64,000 nt of DNA from Thalassobacillus pellis (GCF_016908295.1 NZ_JAFBDO010000007.1:1-64000); one strand, 5' to 3'; shown: positions 28,967-38,726, counted from the stretch's first letter. Numbers and translations: made by a program. Notes: generated from the sequence alone by a model not told the origin.

Positions 28967-29533
28967 ATGAAAAAATTAATATTAGGGTCAGGGTCGCCGA
29001 GAAGAAAGGAGCTGCTGGAACTCGCCGGGTATACATTCGAGGTTAAAACTAGTGATATCGATGAATCCATGCATAGAAAAAGTGATCCGCAAAGTATTGT
29101 AGAACAGCTGGCGCGTATGAAAAGTGAAGCTTTTACCATTAGTGATAACGAAGTGTTATTAACCGCAGATACCATTGTAAGTGCAGGGGGTAACATTCTC
29201 GGAAAGCCTGAAAGTAAAGAGGAGGCATCTGAAATGCTTCACATGCTTAGCGGGGAAGTACATGATGTCCATTCAGGAGTTTCCATCCGTACAAATGAGC
29301 AAACATACGTATTCTCCCAGCAGACAACTGTGGAGTTTTGGAAGCTGACAGAAGACGATATCGAACAGTACATCCATACGAAGGATCCGTATGACAAAGC
29401 TGGCGCCTACGGTATACAATCAAAGGGAGCGATACTTGTAAAGGCGATTCAAGGTGATTATTATAATGTAGTCGGTCTCCCTCTTTCCCGTGTAGTCAGA
29501 GAGTTACGCACGTTTGAAATTTTACCATCCTGA
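28967..29533 (+). CDS. maf: Maf, house-cleaning nucleotide pyrophosphatase
   Basis: A 188-residue Maf/HAM1-type enzyme that hydrolyses modified or canonical nucleoside triphosphates, acting mainly on pyrimidines or m7GTP depending on subgroup. The N-terminal signature is GSGSPRRKELL. DTIVSAGGNILGKP and the KAGAYGIQSKGA region form the active site. In B. subtilis Maf blocks septum formation when overproduced. It precedes radC and mreB, as there. Confidence 0.95.
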   Translation: MKKLILGSGSPRRKELLELAGYTFEVKTSDIDESMHRKSDPQSIVEQLARMKSEAFTISDNEVLLTADTIVSAGGNILGKPESKEEASEMLHMLSGEVHDVHSGVSIRTNEQTYVFSQQTTVEFWKLTEDDIEQYIHTKDPYDKAGAYGIQSKGAILVKAIQGDYYNVVGLPLSRVVRELRTFEILPS

Positions 29534-29581
29534 AGAAGAAGAAAAAATGTGAGGAATGTATGAAGGAAGGAAGCGGAGATA

Positions 29582-30271
29582 TTGCAAGATGTCCAAGTAA
29601 TGATGCAGGACGTCCCTAAGGGAGACAGACCCCGGGAAAGGCTGCTCGAACTCGGCCCTTCCCATCTATCCAATCAGGAACTGCTTGCGATTTTATTGGG
29701 TAGTGGAACAAAGAATGAATCCGTCATGGTCTTAGCCCAGCGGTTGTTTATGCATTTCGAGGGTTTGGAACTCTTGAAAGACGCATCAGTGGAAGAACTT
29801 ACTGCAATAAAAGGGATTGGCCCAGTTAAAGCAGTACTGCTTCAAGCTGCACTTGAACTAGGCAAACGTATCCATCATTTAAAACCTATTGACCGCTATA
29901 TTATACGCAGTCCGGAAGATGGGGCAGACTTTGTCATGGAAGAAATGCGGATTCTGAAACAGGAACATTTTATCTGTCTGTTTCTTAATACGAAAAATCA
30001 AGTATTGCACAGGCAGACCATATTTATTGGCAGTCTCAATGCCTCGATCGTTCATCCTCGCGAGGTTTTCAAAGAAGCTGTTAAGCGCTCAGCCGCCTCT
30101 ATTATCTGCGCACATAATCACCCCTCTGGAGATCCCACTCCTTCTCAGGAAGACATTCATGTCACCAGAAGGCTTGCGGAATGCGGAAAGATGATTGGCA
30201 TAGAACTATTGGACCATATAGTGATAGGAGATCGCAAATTTGTATCACTAAAAGAAAAAGGATATCTATAA
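29582..30271 (+). CDS. radC: RadC-family JAMM domain protein
   Basis: 229 residues, near the family's usual ~230. A helix-hairpin-helix region (LTAIKGIGPVKA, about 70-82) precedes an MPN/JAMM metalloprotease-like domain with motif HNHPSGDPTPSQED (about 178-191). The exact function is unproven and DNA repair is disputed. TTG 29582 is used as start with GGAAGCGGAG upstream; ATG 29600 is an alternative. Confidence 0.93.
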   Translation: MQDVQVMMQDVPKGDRPRERLLELGPSHLSNQELLAILLGSGTKNESVMVLAQRLFMHFEGLELLKDASVEELTAIKGIGPVKAVLLQAALELGKRIHHLKPIDRYIIRSPEDGADFVMEEMRILKQEHFICLFLNTKNQVLHRQTIFIGSLNASIVHPREVFKEAVKRSAASIICAHNHPSGDPTPSQEDIHVTRRLAECGKMIGIELLDHIVIGDRKFVSLKEKGYL

Positions 30272-30322
30272 GACTATCCAATTTTGATTTTTTTTCGTAT
30301 AATTGAATAGATACTGAAAAAC

Positions 30323-30358
30323 AGCGCCTATTATAAGTCAGAACTTATAACAGGCGCT
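30323..30358 (+). other. Hairpin after radC
   Basis: AGCGCCTATTATAAGT and AACTTATAACAGGCGCT form a long stem with a small loop and one bulge. The tail is only weakly T-rich (TCTTTCTC), so it may terminate partially. Confidence 0.6.
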
Positions 30359-30394
30359 TCTTTCTCATGCTGCTGAGAGGATTGGCAGCAATAT

Positions 30395-30422
30395 CCGACA
30401 GTTATTTTAACTTTGATATATA
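30395..30422 (+). promoter_or_regulatory. Candidate promoter for mreBCD-minCD
   Basis: CCGACA (30395-30400), 16-bp spacer, TATATA (30417-30422) with TG at 30414-30415 (extended -10). The -35 matches at four of six positions. Confidence 0.4.
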
Positions 30423-30464
30423 AATACTGAAATCCCACAAGATTCAGGAGAAAGGGAGATAATA

Positions 30465-31502
30465 TTGGGTTTATTTGGTTTTTCTCAAGATTTAGGAATA
30501 GATTTAGGAACTGCGAATACATTAGTGTTCATTAAAAATAAAGGTGTTGTGGTAAGAGAACCTTCAGTGGTCGCACGCAGTGTCGCCACCGGAAATATTG
30601 AAGCAGTGGGGAATGCTGCCCGAAACATGATTGGCCGTACCCCAAGCAATATCTCTGTCGTAAGACCAATGAAAGACGGAGTAATAGCTGACTATGATAC
30701 AACAGCTGAAATGATGAAGTATTATATACAAAAAGCGATGAAAACCCGTTCTACTTTTGCAAAAAAGCCAAACGTAATGGTTTGTGTACCGTCTGGAATC
30801 ACAATGGTCGAAGAGCGAGCTGTTATCGATGCAACGAAACAGGCAGGCGCTAAGGAAGCATACCCAATTGCTGAACCATTTGCAGCCGCTATTGGTGCAG
30901 GACTTCCAGTCTGGGAGCCTACTGGTAGTATGGTTGTAGATATCGGTGGGGGTACGACAGAAGTTGCAATAATATCATTAGGGGGAATTGTCACATCTCA
31001 ATCTATCAGATTGGCTGGTGATGAGATGGATGATGCGATCACCCAATATATACGGAAACAATATAATCTTATGATTGGTGAACGGACTGCAGAAGCTGTG
31101 AAAATGGAAATAGGTTCAGCGGGAAAATCCGATCTCGAGGAAGAGATGGAAATCCGCGGAAGAGACTTACTGACAGGATTACCGAAAACAATCACAATTA
31201 CATCTTCCGAAATCGCAGGAGCATTGAAGGATACTGTCGAAGCGATCATGGATGCGGTCAAAAACACACTGGAAAAAACACCTCCAGAACTGGCAGCTGA
31301 CATCATGGACCGAGGCATTGTATTGACAGGAGGCGGAGCACTGTTAAAAGAACTGGACCAAGTGATCAGCGATGAAACAAAGATGCCGGTGTTCGTAGCT
31401 GATGAGCCATTGGACTGTGTAGCGATAGGTACGGGTAAGTCGCTTGAATACATCCAGCATTTTCGATCCCAGCCTAACGTTGCATCACGTTCAGGTATGT
31501 AA
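30465..31502 (+). CDS. mreB: MreB, actin-like rod-shape protein
   Basis: A 345-residue actin-family filament protein that guides lateral cell-wall synthesis. Phosphate-1 motif [11 protein letters not shown] (about 9-19), phosphate-2 [13 protein letters not shown], the adenosine motif [11 protein letters not shown], and an N-terminal hydrophobic amphipathic tip (LFGFSQD). It begins at TTG 30465 behind AAGGGAGA. It heads the mreBCD-minCD cluster. Confidence 0.98.
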   Translation: MGLFGFSQDLGIDLGTANTLVFIKNKGVVVREPSVVARSVATGNIEAVGNAARNMIGRTPSNISVVRPMKDGVIADYDTTAEMMKYYIQKAMKTRSTFAKKPNVMVCVPSGITMVEERAVIDATKQAGAKEAYPIAEPFAAAIGAGLPVWEPTGSMVVDIGGGTTEVAIISLGGIVTSQSIRLAGDEMDDAITQYIRKQYNLMIGERTAEAVKMEIGSAGKSDLEEEMEIRGRDLLTGLPKTITITSSEIAGALKDTVEAIMDAVKNTLEKTPPELAADIMDRGIVLTGGGALLKELDQVISDETKMPVFVADEPLDCVAIGTGKSLEYIQHFRSQPNVASRSGM

Positions 31503-31517
31503 TAGGTTTGGTTTTTT

Positions 31518-32399
31518 ATGTCCTCTTTTACTAGAAAAAAAAGACTTATCCTTGTATTAGTAAGTTTCATCCTACTGGTATCCCTTGTCGGCTTTTCGAT
31601 AAGGGAGAGAAGTGAACTCACTCTTCCCGAGCAGTTCATTCATGACACAGTAGGATGGGTGCAGACGATTTTTAACCAACCCGTACAATTCGTTCAAGGC
31701 ACAATTGACAACATACAGGATATCAAACAGACTTATGAACAGAACCAAGTGCTGAAGTCGCGGCTGTCGCAATACAAATCGATCATGCAGGAAAACCAGA
31801 TGCTGAAGAATGAAAATGAAGAATTGCGTTCTAATCTTGATCTGCAGGAAAGCCTTAGAGATTATAATCCGATTGATGCAACGGTTATTGCCAGGAGTTC
31901 AGAACGATGGTTCAGCCAAATGATTGTCAACCGCGGCGAAACGCATGGTGTTAAATCAGGAATGGCCGTTATTACCGGGGAAGGAATGGTAGGGAAAGTA
32001 CAGACCACTGATAAGTTCCATTCTACCGTCCGTTTATTGAGCGGGTTCAACCGGAATAATCGAATATCTGCATGGGTATGGAAAAAAGAAGGAGACCCTA
32101 TCCATGGACTTATCCAAGGTTATGATGAGGAAACCGATAAGTTGTTGTTAAAAGAGATAGAATATGATGCAAAAATCAAGGAAGGACAAGCGGTTATCTC
32201 TTCCGGAAAAGGTGGCGTTTTCCCGGCTGGCTTACGCATTGGGGAAATAACGAAAGTGGAAATAGACCAATACGGACTTACCCAGACAGCTTATGTGGAG
32301 CCCGCAGCAAACCTTTATGATATCAATCATGTCATGATTGTAGACAGAAGTATGCCAACATACAATATGGAGGAGCAAATGGAGGAGGAAAAGGAATGA
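31518..32399 (+). CDS. mreC: MreC, rod-shape protein of the elongasome
   Basis: A 293-residue bitopic protein. It has a basic N-terminus and one membrane helix (LILVLVSFILLVSLVGFS), a coiled coil (about 65-115, rich in Q/E/N) and a beta-barrel extracellular region with VITGEGMVGKV and VISSGKGGVFPAGL. It links MreB to wall synthases. The ribosome-binding site is weak (TAGGTTTGG). Its TGA overlaps the mreD ATG. Confidence 0.96.
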   Translation: MSSFTRKKRLILVLVSFILLVSLVGFSIRERSELTLPEQFIHDTVGWVQTIFNQPVQFVQGTIDNIQDIKQTYEQNQVLKSRLSQYKSIMQENQMLKNENEELRSNLDLQESLRDYNPIDATVIARSSERWFSQMIVNRGETHGVKSGMAVITGEGMVGKVQTTDKFHSTVRLLSGFNRNNRISAWVWKKEGDPIHGLIQGYDEETDKLLLKEIEYDAKIKEGQAVISSGKGGVFPAGLRIGEITKVEIDQYGLTQTAYVEPAANLYDINHVMIVDRSMPTYNMEEQMEEEKE

Positions 32400-32926
32400 T
32401 ACAACGTTTCTATCTTCCCTTGATTTCCTTCCTTTTGTTAGTCTTTCAGGGGATGGCGATGAGTCTGCTTCCATCCAGTCTTGTCTATTCTGAACTCCTC
32501 ATAACTCCGCACTGGGTGCTGATTATACTCATGTTGATGGCAGTTTTTTTCGACACTGATGATACCTACTATTCTATTTTATATGCGGTAATTTTCGGCC
32601 TTCTGATCGACATGGTATACACTAGTATGTTAGGAGTATATATGTTTACCTATGGCATCGTCATATACATCGTCCATGGCTTTAAGAAAATGCTCCACGG
32701 AAATTTTCTGGTTGCCATGCTGCTCAGCATAATGGGTTTATGCATCACAGAAGTTTTTCTTTATACTATATATTTCTTCTCTAAAGTGACACAAATGCCA
32801 TGGGAGTCTTTCTTATTAGACCGATTGATACCTACCGTCATAGCTAATCTGCTCTTTTTCTTTCTGGTATATCCATTGCTTAAAAGCAGAATGGAAAAGT
32901 GGTCCGAAACTATTCAGCGCAATTGA
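32396..32926 (+). CDS. mreD: MreD, rod-shape membrane protein
   Basis: 176 residues with five or six membrane helices and no large soluble part, typical for MreD. It starts within an ATGA overlap with mreC, which signals translational coupling. Confidence 0.95.
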   Translation: MIQRFYLPLISFLLLVFQGMAMSLLPSSLVYSELLITPHWVLIILMLMAVFFDTDDTYYSILYAVIFGLLIDMVYTSMLGVYMFTYGIVIYIVHGFKKMLHGNFLVAMLLSIMGLCITEVFLYTIYFFSKVTQMPWESFLLDRLIPTVIANLLFFFLVYPLLKSRMEKWSETIQRN

Positions 32927-32973
32927 CAGTCAACAGGATTGACAAAGGTCCATATACAATGGGGTGATGCAAA

Positions 32974-33660
32974 ATGATAGCCAGTAAGCAAAAAATAGCC
33001 ATTAAAGGAACGAGGCATGGTCTCACGCTTCAATTAGATGATCAATGCTCCTATAAGGAAATACTTGGAGAATTGGATGAAAAACTGTCTTCCAATAACC
33101 AGGCGGAAGACGATCAGTTGATTAATGTTACCATTCAATTAGGAAATCGTTATCTTACGCAGGAACAGAAAGATGCGCTTAAAAAAGTCATCCGAGAAAA
33201 ACAGCATCTTGTAGTAGATTCAATCGAATCGAATCTTATCACGAAGGAAGAGGCAAAAGAATGGAAGAAGCATGCGGAAGTAAAACCATTTGTGAAAGTA
33301 GTCCGTTCTGGCCAGGTTATCAACATTGAAGGTGATTTATTATTAATTGGAGATGTAAATCCCGGAGGCAAAGTAATGGCTACAGGGAACATCTTCATTA
33401 TGGGGAGTCTAAGGGGGATCGCCCATGCCGGGGTGGATGGTGATGAGAAGGCAGTGATATCAGCATCCTTTATGAAGCCAAGCCAATTACGCATTTCTGA
33501 TTCGATCAGCCAGGCCCCGGATTATGAAACTGATGGTGTCTATATGGAATGTGCATACCTGGATGAAAAAGTAAGTAAGATATTGATGGAACGTCTCCAG
33601 GACGTTATTAAAAAGCGTCCAGATTTAAGCAGTTTTGAAAGGAGAATGCTGAATGGGTGA
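32974..33660 (+). CDS. minC: MinC, septum-site inhibitor
   Basis: A 228-residue FtsZ-polymerisation inhibitor. The N-terminal domain (about 1-105) contacts FtsZ. The C-terminal beta-helix (about 110-215) has GDVNPGGKVMATGNIFIMGSL and RGIAHAG, which bind MinD. AATGGGGTGATG precedes the ATG. It overlaps minD by 8 nt. Confidence 0.96.
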   Translation: MIASKQKIAIKGTRHGLTLQLDDQCSYKEILGELDEKLSSNNQAEDDQLINVTIQLGNRYLTQEQKDALKKVIREKQHLVVDSIESNLITKEEAKEWKKHAEVKPFVKVVRSGQVINIEGDLLLIGDVNPGGKVMATGNIFIMGSLRGIAHAGVDGDEKAVISASFMKPSQLRISDSISQAPDYETDGVYMECAYLDEKVSKILMERLQDVIKKRPDLSSFERRMLNG

Positions 33661-34450
33661 GGCGATAGTCGTAACCTCCGGGAAAGGGGGAGTCGGTAAA
33701 ACGACTACCACAGCCAATATAGGAACAGCCTTGGCATTGTTAGGCAATAAAGTTTGTTTGATTGATACAGATATCGGTCTCCGTAACCTTGATGTCGTAA
33801 TGGGGCTTGAAAATCGGATAATTTTTGACTTGGTAGACGTTGTCCAAAATCGGATAAAGCTTAAACAAGGACTCATACCTGACAAGCGCTTTGACTGTCT
33901 ACAACTCCTCCCAGCAGCTCAAACAAGTGATAAATCAGAATTGTCCCCAAAAAGAATGAAAGAAATCGTTGAAGAATTGAAGCAGGATTTCGATTACATA
34001 ATCATAGACTGCCCGGCAGGCATTGAACAAGGCTTTAAAAATGCTGTAGCTGGAGCGGATAAAGCGGTAGTTGTTACTAATCCTGAAAAATCCAGCATTC
34101 GTGATGCCGATCGGATAATCGGATTGCTGGAGCAGGAAGACATGGAACCGCCCAAATTAATCGTAAACCGTATGAAAAATCATATGGTTAAAACTGGGGA
34201 CATGGTCGATGTTGATGATATCGTCAATCTCCTGTCTATTGACTTACTTGGTGTTGTGGCTGATGACGAAGAAGTTATCAAAGCTTCTAACATAGGTGAG
34301 CCTGTTGCACTTCAGCCCAATTCGAAAGCTTCCCTCGCGTACCGTAATATTGCCAGGAGGATTCTGGGTGAATCTGTTCCGCTACTATCATTAGAAGAAG
34401 AGCAAGGCCTGCTTGCTAAAATGAAAAGATTCTTCGGGATAAGAACCTGA
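33653..34450 (+). CDS. minD: MinD, septum-site ATPase
   Basis: A 265-residue ParA/MinD ATPase that brings MinC to the membrane at poles. The deviant Walker A GKGGVGKTTTTANIG lies at about 9-23 and the Walker B region is DYIIIDCPAGIEQG. A C-terminal amphipathic membrane-binding helix (LLAKMKRFFG) closes the protein. It is the last gene of the mre-min cluster. Confidence 0.98.
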   Translation: MGEAIVVTSGKGGVGKTTTTANIGTALALLGNKVCLIDTDIGLRNLDVVMGLENRIIFDLVDVVQNRIKLKQGLIPDKRFDCLQLLPAAQTSDKSELSPKRMKEIVEELKQDFDYIIIDCPAGIEQGFKNAVAGADKAVVVTNPEKSSIRDADRIIGLLEQEDMEPPKLIVNRMKNHMVKTGDMVDVDDIVNLLSIDLLGVVADDEEVIKASNIGEPVALQPNSKASLAYRNIARRILGESVPLLSLEEEQGLLAKMKRFFGIRT

Positions 34451-34452
34451 TC

Positions 34453-34496
34453 AAGCCCCCCATACCATCCATTAAGTGATGCGGGGGCTTTTTTAA
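34453..34496 (+). terminator. Terminator after minD
   Basis: AAGCCCCC and GGGGGCTT pair, extended inside by CAT/ATG, with TTTTTT after the stem. Confidence 0.88.
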
Positions 34497-34500
34497 TTAT

Positions 34501-34529
34501 TCATACTCTTGTCCTTACGCTCATACACT
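34501..34529 (+). promoter_or_regulatory. Sigma-E promoter for spoIVFAB
   Basis: TCATACT (34501-34507), exactly 14 bp, then CATACACT (34522-34529). This agrees closely with the mother-cell sigma-E consensus (ATATT-like -35, CATACANT -10). It sits directly after the minD terminator and 31 nt before spoIVFA, an operon under sigma-E in B. subtilis. Confidence 0.75.
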
Positions 34530-34560
34530 TGTACAAACCTTATGTAAGGGTGAAGCTGAT

Positions 34561-35331
34561 ATGGGTAAAGATATCGAGAAAATCCGGAAAAGTATTTCTG
34601 CAAGAAAAAGGGACAAGTCTTATCAACAAACTGGAAGAAAAAGTAAGTCTATGGACAATCTTTATCATGTCCAGGAAGAAGAAAAGCATGGTTACCTTCC
34701 ATTTCCTCAGCATACGCCTGGTATGTCTGGACAAAGAAGTGAAAGTAAATGGAGCTACTTTTTATTGCGTGTTCTCATTTCTGCTTGTCTTTTTTTCGCC
34801 GTAGCAAGTTTAATTAAAATGGAAGCCTCCTGGGTAAAGTCGCCTAAAGAATGGGTGGTTCACAACTTACAGGAAGATTTTCCGTTTGCAGCAGTTACTG
34901 ACTGGTATCAGGGAAAATTCGGCAGCCCCCTTGAATTGGTTGAGTCGAAGGAAGACAAGGAAGCAAGTCCTGCAGCACTCCCTGTAAACGGCGTGGTGAG
35001 TGAAACTTTTCAAAGTCACGGAAAAGGAATAGTCATGACTTCCGATGAACCTGCAGAAGTAGTCGCTATGGATGAAGGTACTGTCATCTTTGCGGGCAAG
35101 GATGAACAGACAGAGCAGACAATAATCCTGCAGCATTCCGATGGCAGTAAAAGCATCTATGGATATTTATCTTCTATTGACGTCCATTTATATGAACACG
35201 TCAACCCTAAAGATGTAATTGGGAAAATAAATCCGGAGCAAGGCGAAACAAGTGACTTCTTTTTTGCCGTAGAAAAGGACAATAAATTCATAGACCCGGT
35301 CGAGGCGATTAAAGTCGATGAAAAACCTTGA
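34561..35331 (+). CDS. spoIVFA: SpoIVFA, checkpoint regulator of SpoIVFB
   Basis: 256 residues. A basic cytoplasmic N-terminus (about 1-62) and one membrane helix (about 64-86) precede an intermembrane-space part with a degenerate LytM/M23-like domain (about 140-250; GKGIVMTSDEPAEVVAMDEG, ILQHSDGSKSIYGYL). The histidine and aspartate zinc ligands of active M23 enzymes are not evident, as expected for this regulator. It holds SpoIVFB inactive with BofA until SpoIVB cleaves it. The 3' end overlaps spoIVFB by 14 nt. Confidence 0.93.
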   Translation: MGKDIEKIRKSISARKRDKSYQQTGRKSKSMDNLYHVQEEEKHGYLPFPQHTPGMSGQRSESKWSYFLLRVLISACLFFAVASLIKMEASWVKSPKEWVVHNLQEDFPFAAVTDWYQGKFGSPLELVESKEDKEASPAALPVNGVVSETFQSHGKGIVMTSDEPAEVVAMDEGTVIFAGKDEQTEQTIILQHSDGSKSIYGYLSSIDVHLYEHVNPKDVIGKINPEQGETSDFFFAVEKDNKFIDPVEAIKVDEKP

Positions 35332-36178
35332 TTTTTTCACCCAGTTACATCTTCATCCCATTTTGATTTTGTTCATTTTTACTTCCTTGATCACAGGGGC
35401 TTTTGTGGAGCTCCTGATTTTGTTTGGGATGGTGACCATCCATGAATGGGGACATTATCGGATGGCCAGGAAGTTTGAATGGAGAATTCAAGGTGTCACT
35501 TTGTGGCTGTTCGGCGGCACAATTAAATGTGAAGAACATGGCAGCAGGCCATTACGTGAGCAGCTGGCAGTTACACTTGCCGGACCCTTTCAGCATGTTT
35601 GGGTACTGCTGCTCCTTATTCCGATAGAGCAGATGCTTGCTGGTACGCAGCCGCTTATAGATATAGCGATCTATTACAACTGGCTGCTCTTGGGATTCAA
35701 CCTGATACCCATTTGGCCGTTAGATGGAGGTAAACTTCTTTTTTATGGGTGCTGCCGATTTTTGCCATACCGCACTGCACATCATGCTGTCATCTTGTTT
35801 TCCATCTGTTTCCTCGTTATGCTGATCATCCTGCTGACCTATTTTTCCCTCTTTACACTTCACGGCTGCCTGTTGGGAGCTTTTCTACTGTTGGAAAATC
35901 GGATAGAATGGAAAAGACGTTACTATTCTTTCATAAGATACTTGATGCATCGACATCGGGCTGGTTTATCCACTGGCAAAATCATTCGCCGAGTAGTTGA
36001 ACCTCATATGACCATATGGGATTTGCTGACAACATTCAGAAGTGACCGGCAACATGCATTTTTTATCAAAGGTTTAGGCGAGAAAGCAATAGTAAGTGAT
36101 GCTGATTGCTTATATTATTATTTTAATAAAGGAAACCCGCATATACCTGTAAAGGAATTGGTTACTATCAAGAAATAG
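35318..36178 (+). CDS. spoIVFB: SpoIVFB, intramembrane metalloprotease for pro-sigma-K
   Basis: A 286-residue S2P/M50-family protease that releases sigma-K in the mother cell. The zinc motif H42-E-W-G-H46 lies in the first helical bundle, and the third ligand D136 is in NLIPIWPLDGG. A C-terminal CBS-like domain (about 200-286) senses ATP in relatives. It is co-transcribed with its inhibitor spoIVFA. BofC, which acts earlier in the same checkpoint, is encoded at 46.9 kb. Confidence 0.96.
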   Translation: MKNLDFFTQLHLHPILILFIFTSLITGAFVELLILFGMVTIHEWGHYRMARKFEWRIQGVTLWLFGGTIKCEEHGSRPLREQLAVTLAGPFQHVWVLLLLIPIEQMLAGTQPLIDIAIYYNWLLLGFNLIPIWPLDGGKLLFYGCCRFLPYRTAHHAVILFSICFLVMLIILLTYFSLFTLHGCLLGAFLLLENRIEWKRRYYSFIRYLMHRHRAGLSTGKIIRRVVEPHMTIWDLLTTFRSDRQHAFFIKGLGEKAIVSDADCLYYYFNKGNPHIPVKELVTIKK

Positions 36179-36188
36179 AGAGGTTAAT

Positions 36189-37616
36189 ATGAAACGTTTA
36201 TATATATCAGTACAATCAACTGAAAGAGCAGCATTGTTGGAGGAAAACAACCAATCGACAGAAGTATATTTTGACCGTTTGGGCAAGAAAGCGCGCGTCG
36301 GAGATATTTATTATGGAAAAGTTGAAAAAGTGGATAAGGGACTTCAAGCAGCTTTTATAGATTTCGGGGATGAAAAGAATGGTTTCCTTCGAAAGCAGGA
36401 AATCAGCCATGGCCAGGCTGGAATTGAGTCACTTATCACGGAAGGAGAAAAGCGTCTCTTTCAAATAAAGAAAGAGAATTTTGGAAACAAAGGTGCTGTT
36501 TTGACCACGGAAATCAGTATCGCAGGATCGTACCTTGTTTATTTGCCCTACAAGAAACAAGTTTCTGTCTCAAAAAAGCTGCCTTTGTCTCTTCAGGAAG
36601 AATGGAAAGTGGAGTTGGAGGAATTCCTCGAGAAAAACGAAGGTGTCATCGTCCGGACCGCAGCAGCTGAGCAACCGTTTGATGTACTATTAAATGAACT
36701 GAACGCACTAAGGAAACAATGGTTCCAGGCAGTTGAGGAGAGCGAAAATAAAAAACCGCATAGTGTATATCGTAACAAGCTGGTCCCTGATGAGGTAATG
36801 AGGAAAAATCTTATTAATGAACTCGATCAGGTGATTGTTGATGACGTTTCCTTAGCTAATTCGCTGAGGGAACGTTTTCCTGCTTCTAAAAAAAAGATTA
36901 GATGGGAAAGGGATTGGGATGCAACAAACAGGATTGCAGCCCTTCAGGAAAGACTCATCCAGCCAGTGGTCCCCGCAAGCCGAGGAACAGAACTTCATAT
37001 CAGTGAAACAGAAGCTATGGTTGTAATCGACATCAACAGTAAGGGCTATTCTGGAAAAATGAATAAGCAGCAAACTGCACTTCAGGTAAACCTTGCAGTT
37101 GTGCCTGAGGTTGTTAGGCAAATACGACTTCGGAATTTATCAGGAATTATAATGATTGATTTCATAACGATGCACTCCAGCCAAATGGAAAACAAGGTGT
37201 TTCAGGCCTTAAAACATGAATTGGCGAAAGAACGAATACAAACTCAGATTTATGGATTTACGAAGCTTGGTATACTCGAAATGACTAGAAAGCGGGAACG
37301 CCCGTCCTGGCAAAGTTTTCTCCAGGCCGATCATCCTGCATCCTTTACTTTGGAAACTAAAGTAATGAGACTGGAGAGGGAATTATTGAAATACAAGCAC
37401 ACTAATCATGAGGCTGTTCTGGTCGGAGTTTCCAACGAATTTGCTGCAGCTGTTAAGCGTTTGATTTCCGACAGAATTTCTAGTAAAATTTCACAAGTGC
37501 TGTTTTTCCATAACCATTCTCTATGTGATGATTATTTCATTGAACTTGCTGGTTCTCGGGAAATGGTAGAGGAATTTGTAGCAAGTCGCGGCTATCATAT
37601 TGACAATACGTTTTGA
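36189..37616 (+). CDS. RNase E/G family ribonuclease without zinc-link cysteines
   Basis: 475 residues. An S1-type RNA-binding domain (about 35-120, interrupted as in the family) precedes a DNase I-like catalytic part with both magnesium aspartates: D281 in MVVIDINSKG and D324 in IIMIDFITM. The CPxC zinc-link that normally follows the MTRKR segment is absent; after MTRKRERPSW the chain reads FLQADHPAS. Dimer or tetramer assembly may therefore differ. B. subtilis itself lacks this enzyme, but several Bacillaceae have it before rplU. It follows spoIVFB by 10 nt. Confidence 0.88.
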   Translation: MKRLYISVQSTERAALLEENNQSTEVYFDRLGKKARVGDIYYGKVEKVDKGLQAAFIDFGDEKNGFLRKQEISHGQAGIESLITEGEKRLFQIKKENFGNKGAVLTTEISIAGSYLVYLPYKKQVSVSKKLPLSLQEEWKVELEEFLEKNEGVIVRTAAAEQPFDVLLNELNALRKQWFQAVEESENKKPHSVYRNKLVPDEVMRKNLINELDQVIVDDVSLANSLRERFPASKKKIRWERDWDATNRIAALQERLIQPVVPASRGTELHISETEAMVVIDINSKGYSGKMNKQQTALQVNLAVVPEVVRQIRLRNLSGIIMIDFITMHSSQMENKVFQALKHELAKERIQTQIYGFTKLGILEMTRKRERPSWQSFLQADHPASFTLETKVMRLERELLKYKHTNHEAVLVGVSNEFAAAVKRLISDRISSKISQVLFFHNHSLCDDYFIELAGSREMVEEFVASRGYHIDNTF

Positions 37617-37639
37617 TTCATGGTAACATCGTTATGTTA

Positions 37640-37735
37640 TTCAAGTAGCACCCGACTGCTACAACCGCTCAGAACAGGTTTTGAAACCGTTGAAGGTACC
37701 TGGGATGGCGAGTCTTAGTTCTATGAGGAGGTGCA
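37640..37735 (+). ncRNA. L21 leader (rplU autoregulatory RNA)
   Basis: The 5' region of rplU contains paired segments (for example CAGGTTTTGAAACC and GGTACCTGGG) just before the ribosome-binding site. Firmicutes carry a conserved L21-binding leader at this place. The call rests on location and general fold; the consensus was not aligned. Confidence 0.55.
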
Positions 37736-37739
37736 GTTC

Positions 37740-38051
37740 ATGTACGCAATTATTGAAACTGGTGGTAAACAATTTAAGGTGGAAGAAGGCCAGTCTATCT
37801 ACGTTGAGAAAATCAATGGCGAGAATGGCGATTCTGTCACTTTTGACAAAGTACTTTTCGTTGGCGGAGGAGATGACGTAAAAGTTGGTGCTCCATTCGT
37901 AGATGGTGCTTCTGTTACAGCCAAAGTTGATAAACAAGGCCGTCAAAAGAAGATCACTGTCTTCAAATACAAGCCAAAGAAAAATTACAAGCGTAAACAA
38001 GGTCACCGTCAACCGTACACAAAGCTTACCATTGATAAAATCAATGCTTAA
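37740..38051 (+). CDS. rplU: 50S ribosomal protein L21
   Basis: 103 residues, beginning [17 protein letters not shown], with the C-terminal signature [19 protein letters not shown] that binds 23S rRNA. The start is ATG 37740 behind GAGGAGGTG; an in-frame GTG at 37731 is part of that site. The order rplU, prp, rpmA is conserved in Firmicutes. Confidence 0.98.
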   Translation: MYAIIETGGKQFKVEEGQSIYVEKINGENGDSVTFDKVLFVGGGDDVKVGAPFVDGASVTAKVDKQGRQKKITVFKYKPKKNYKRKQGHRQPYTKLTIDKINA

Positions 38052-38063
38052 GGTACGTGCCTA

Positions 38064-38393
38064 ATGATTAATGTGACCATTCACCGCAACAGTACCGGCA
38101 TGATAGGATTTGAAATTTCCGGACATGCTGAGAGCGGACCGTATGGACAAGATCTTGTCTGTGCTGCTGTCTCAGCTGTTTCATTCGGAGCCGTTAATGC
38201 CGTCATGCACATATGCGGATTTGAGCCGGCAATAGAACAAGGCGGCGATGGCGGATATCTTCATGTCACGCTTCCGGATGATTTGGAAGAGAATATCGAA
38301 GAAAAAGCCAGGCTGCTTCTTGAAGGAATGCTGGTATCGTTACAGACGATTGAAAAAGACTACAATCAATATATAAACATAACCGAACAATGA
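38064..38393 (+). CDS. prp: Prp (YsxB), cysteine protease that matures L27
   Basis: 109 residues. The catalytic pair is H22 and C34 in SGHAESGPYGQDLVCAAVS. The enzyme removes the N-terminal extension of ribosomal protein L27, which is encoded 15 nt downstream and has the cleavable form. It lies between rplU and rpmA as in other Firmicutes. Confidence 0.95.
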   Translation: MINVTIHRNSTGMIGFEISGHAESGPYGQDLVCAAVSAVSFGAVNAVMHICGFEPAIEQGGDGGYLHVTLPDDLEENIEEKARLLLEGMLVSLQTIEKDYNQYINITEQ

Positions 38394-38699
<306 letters not shown>

Positions 38700-38726
38700 G
38701 CAGCTGTAACAATGTGAATAGACTGC

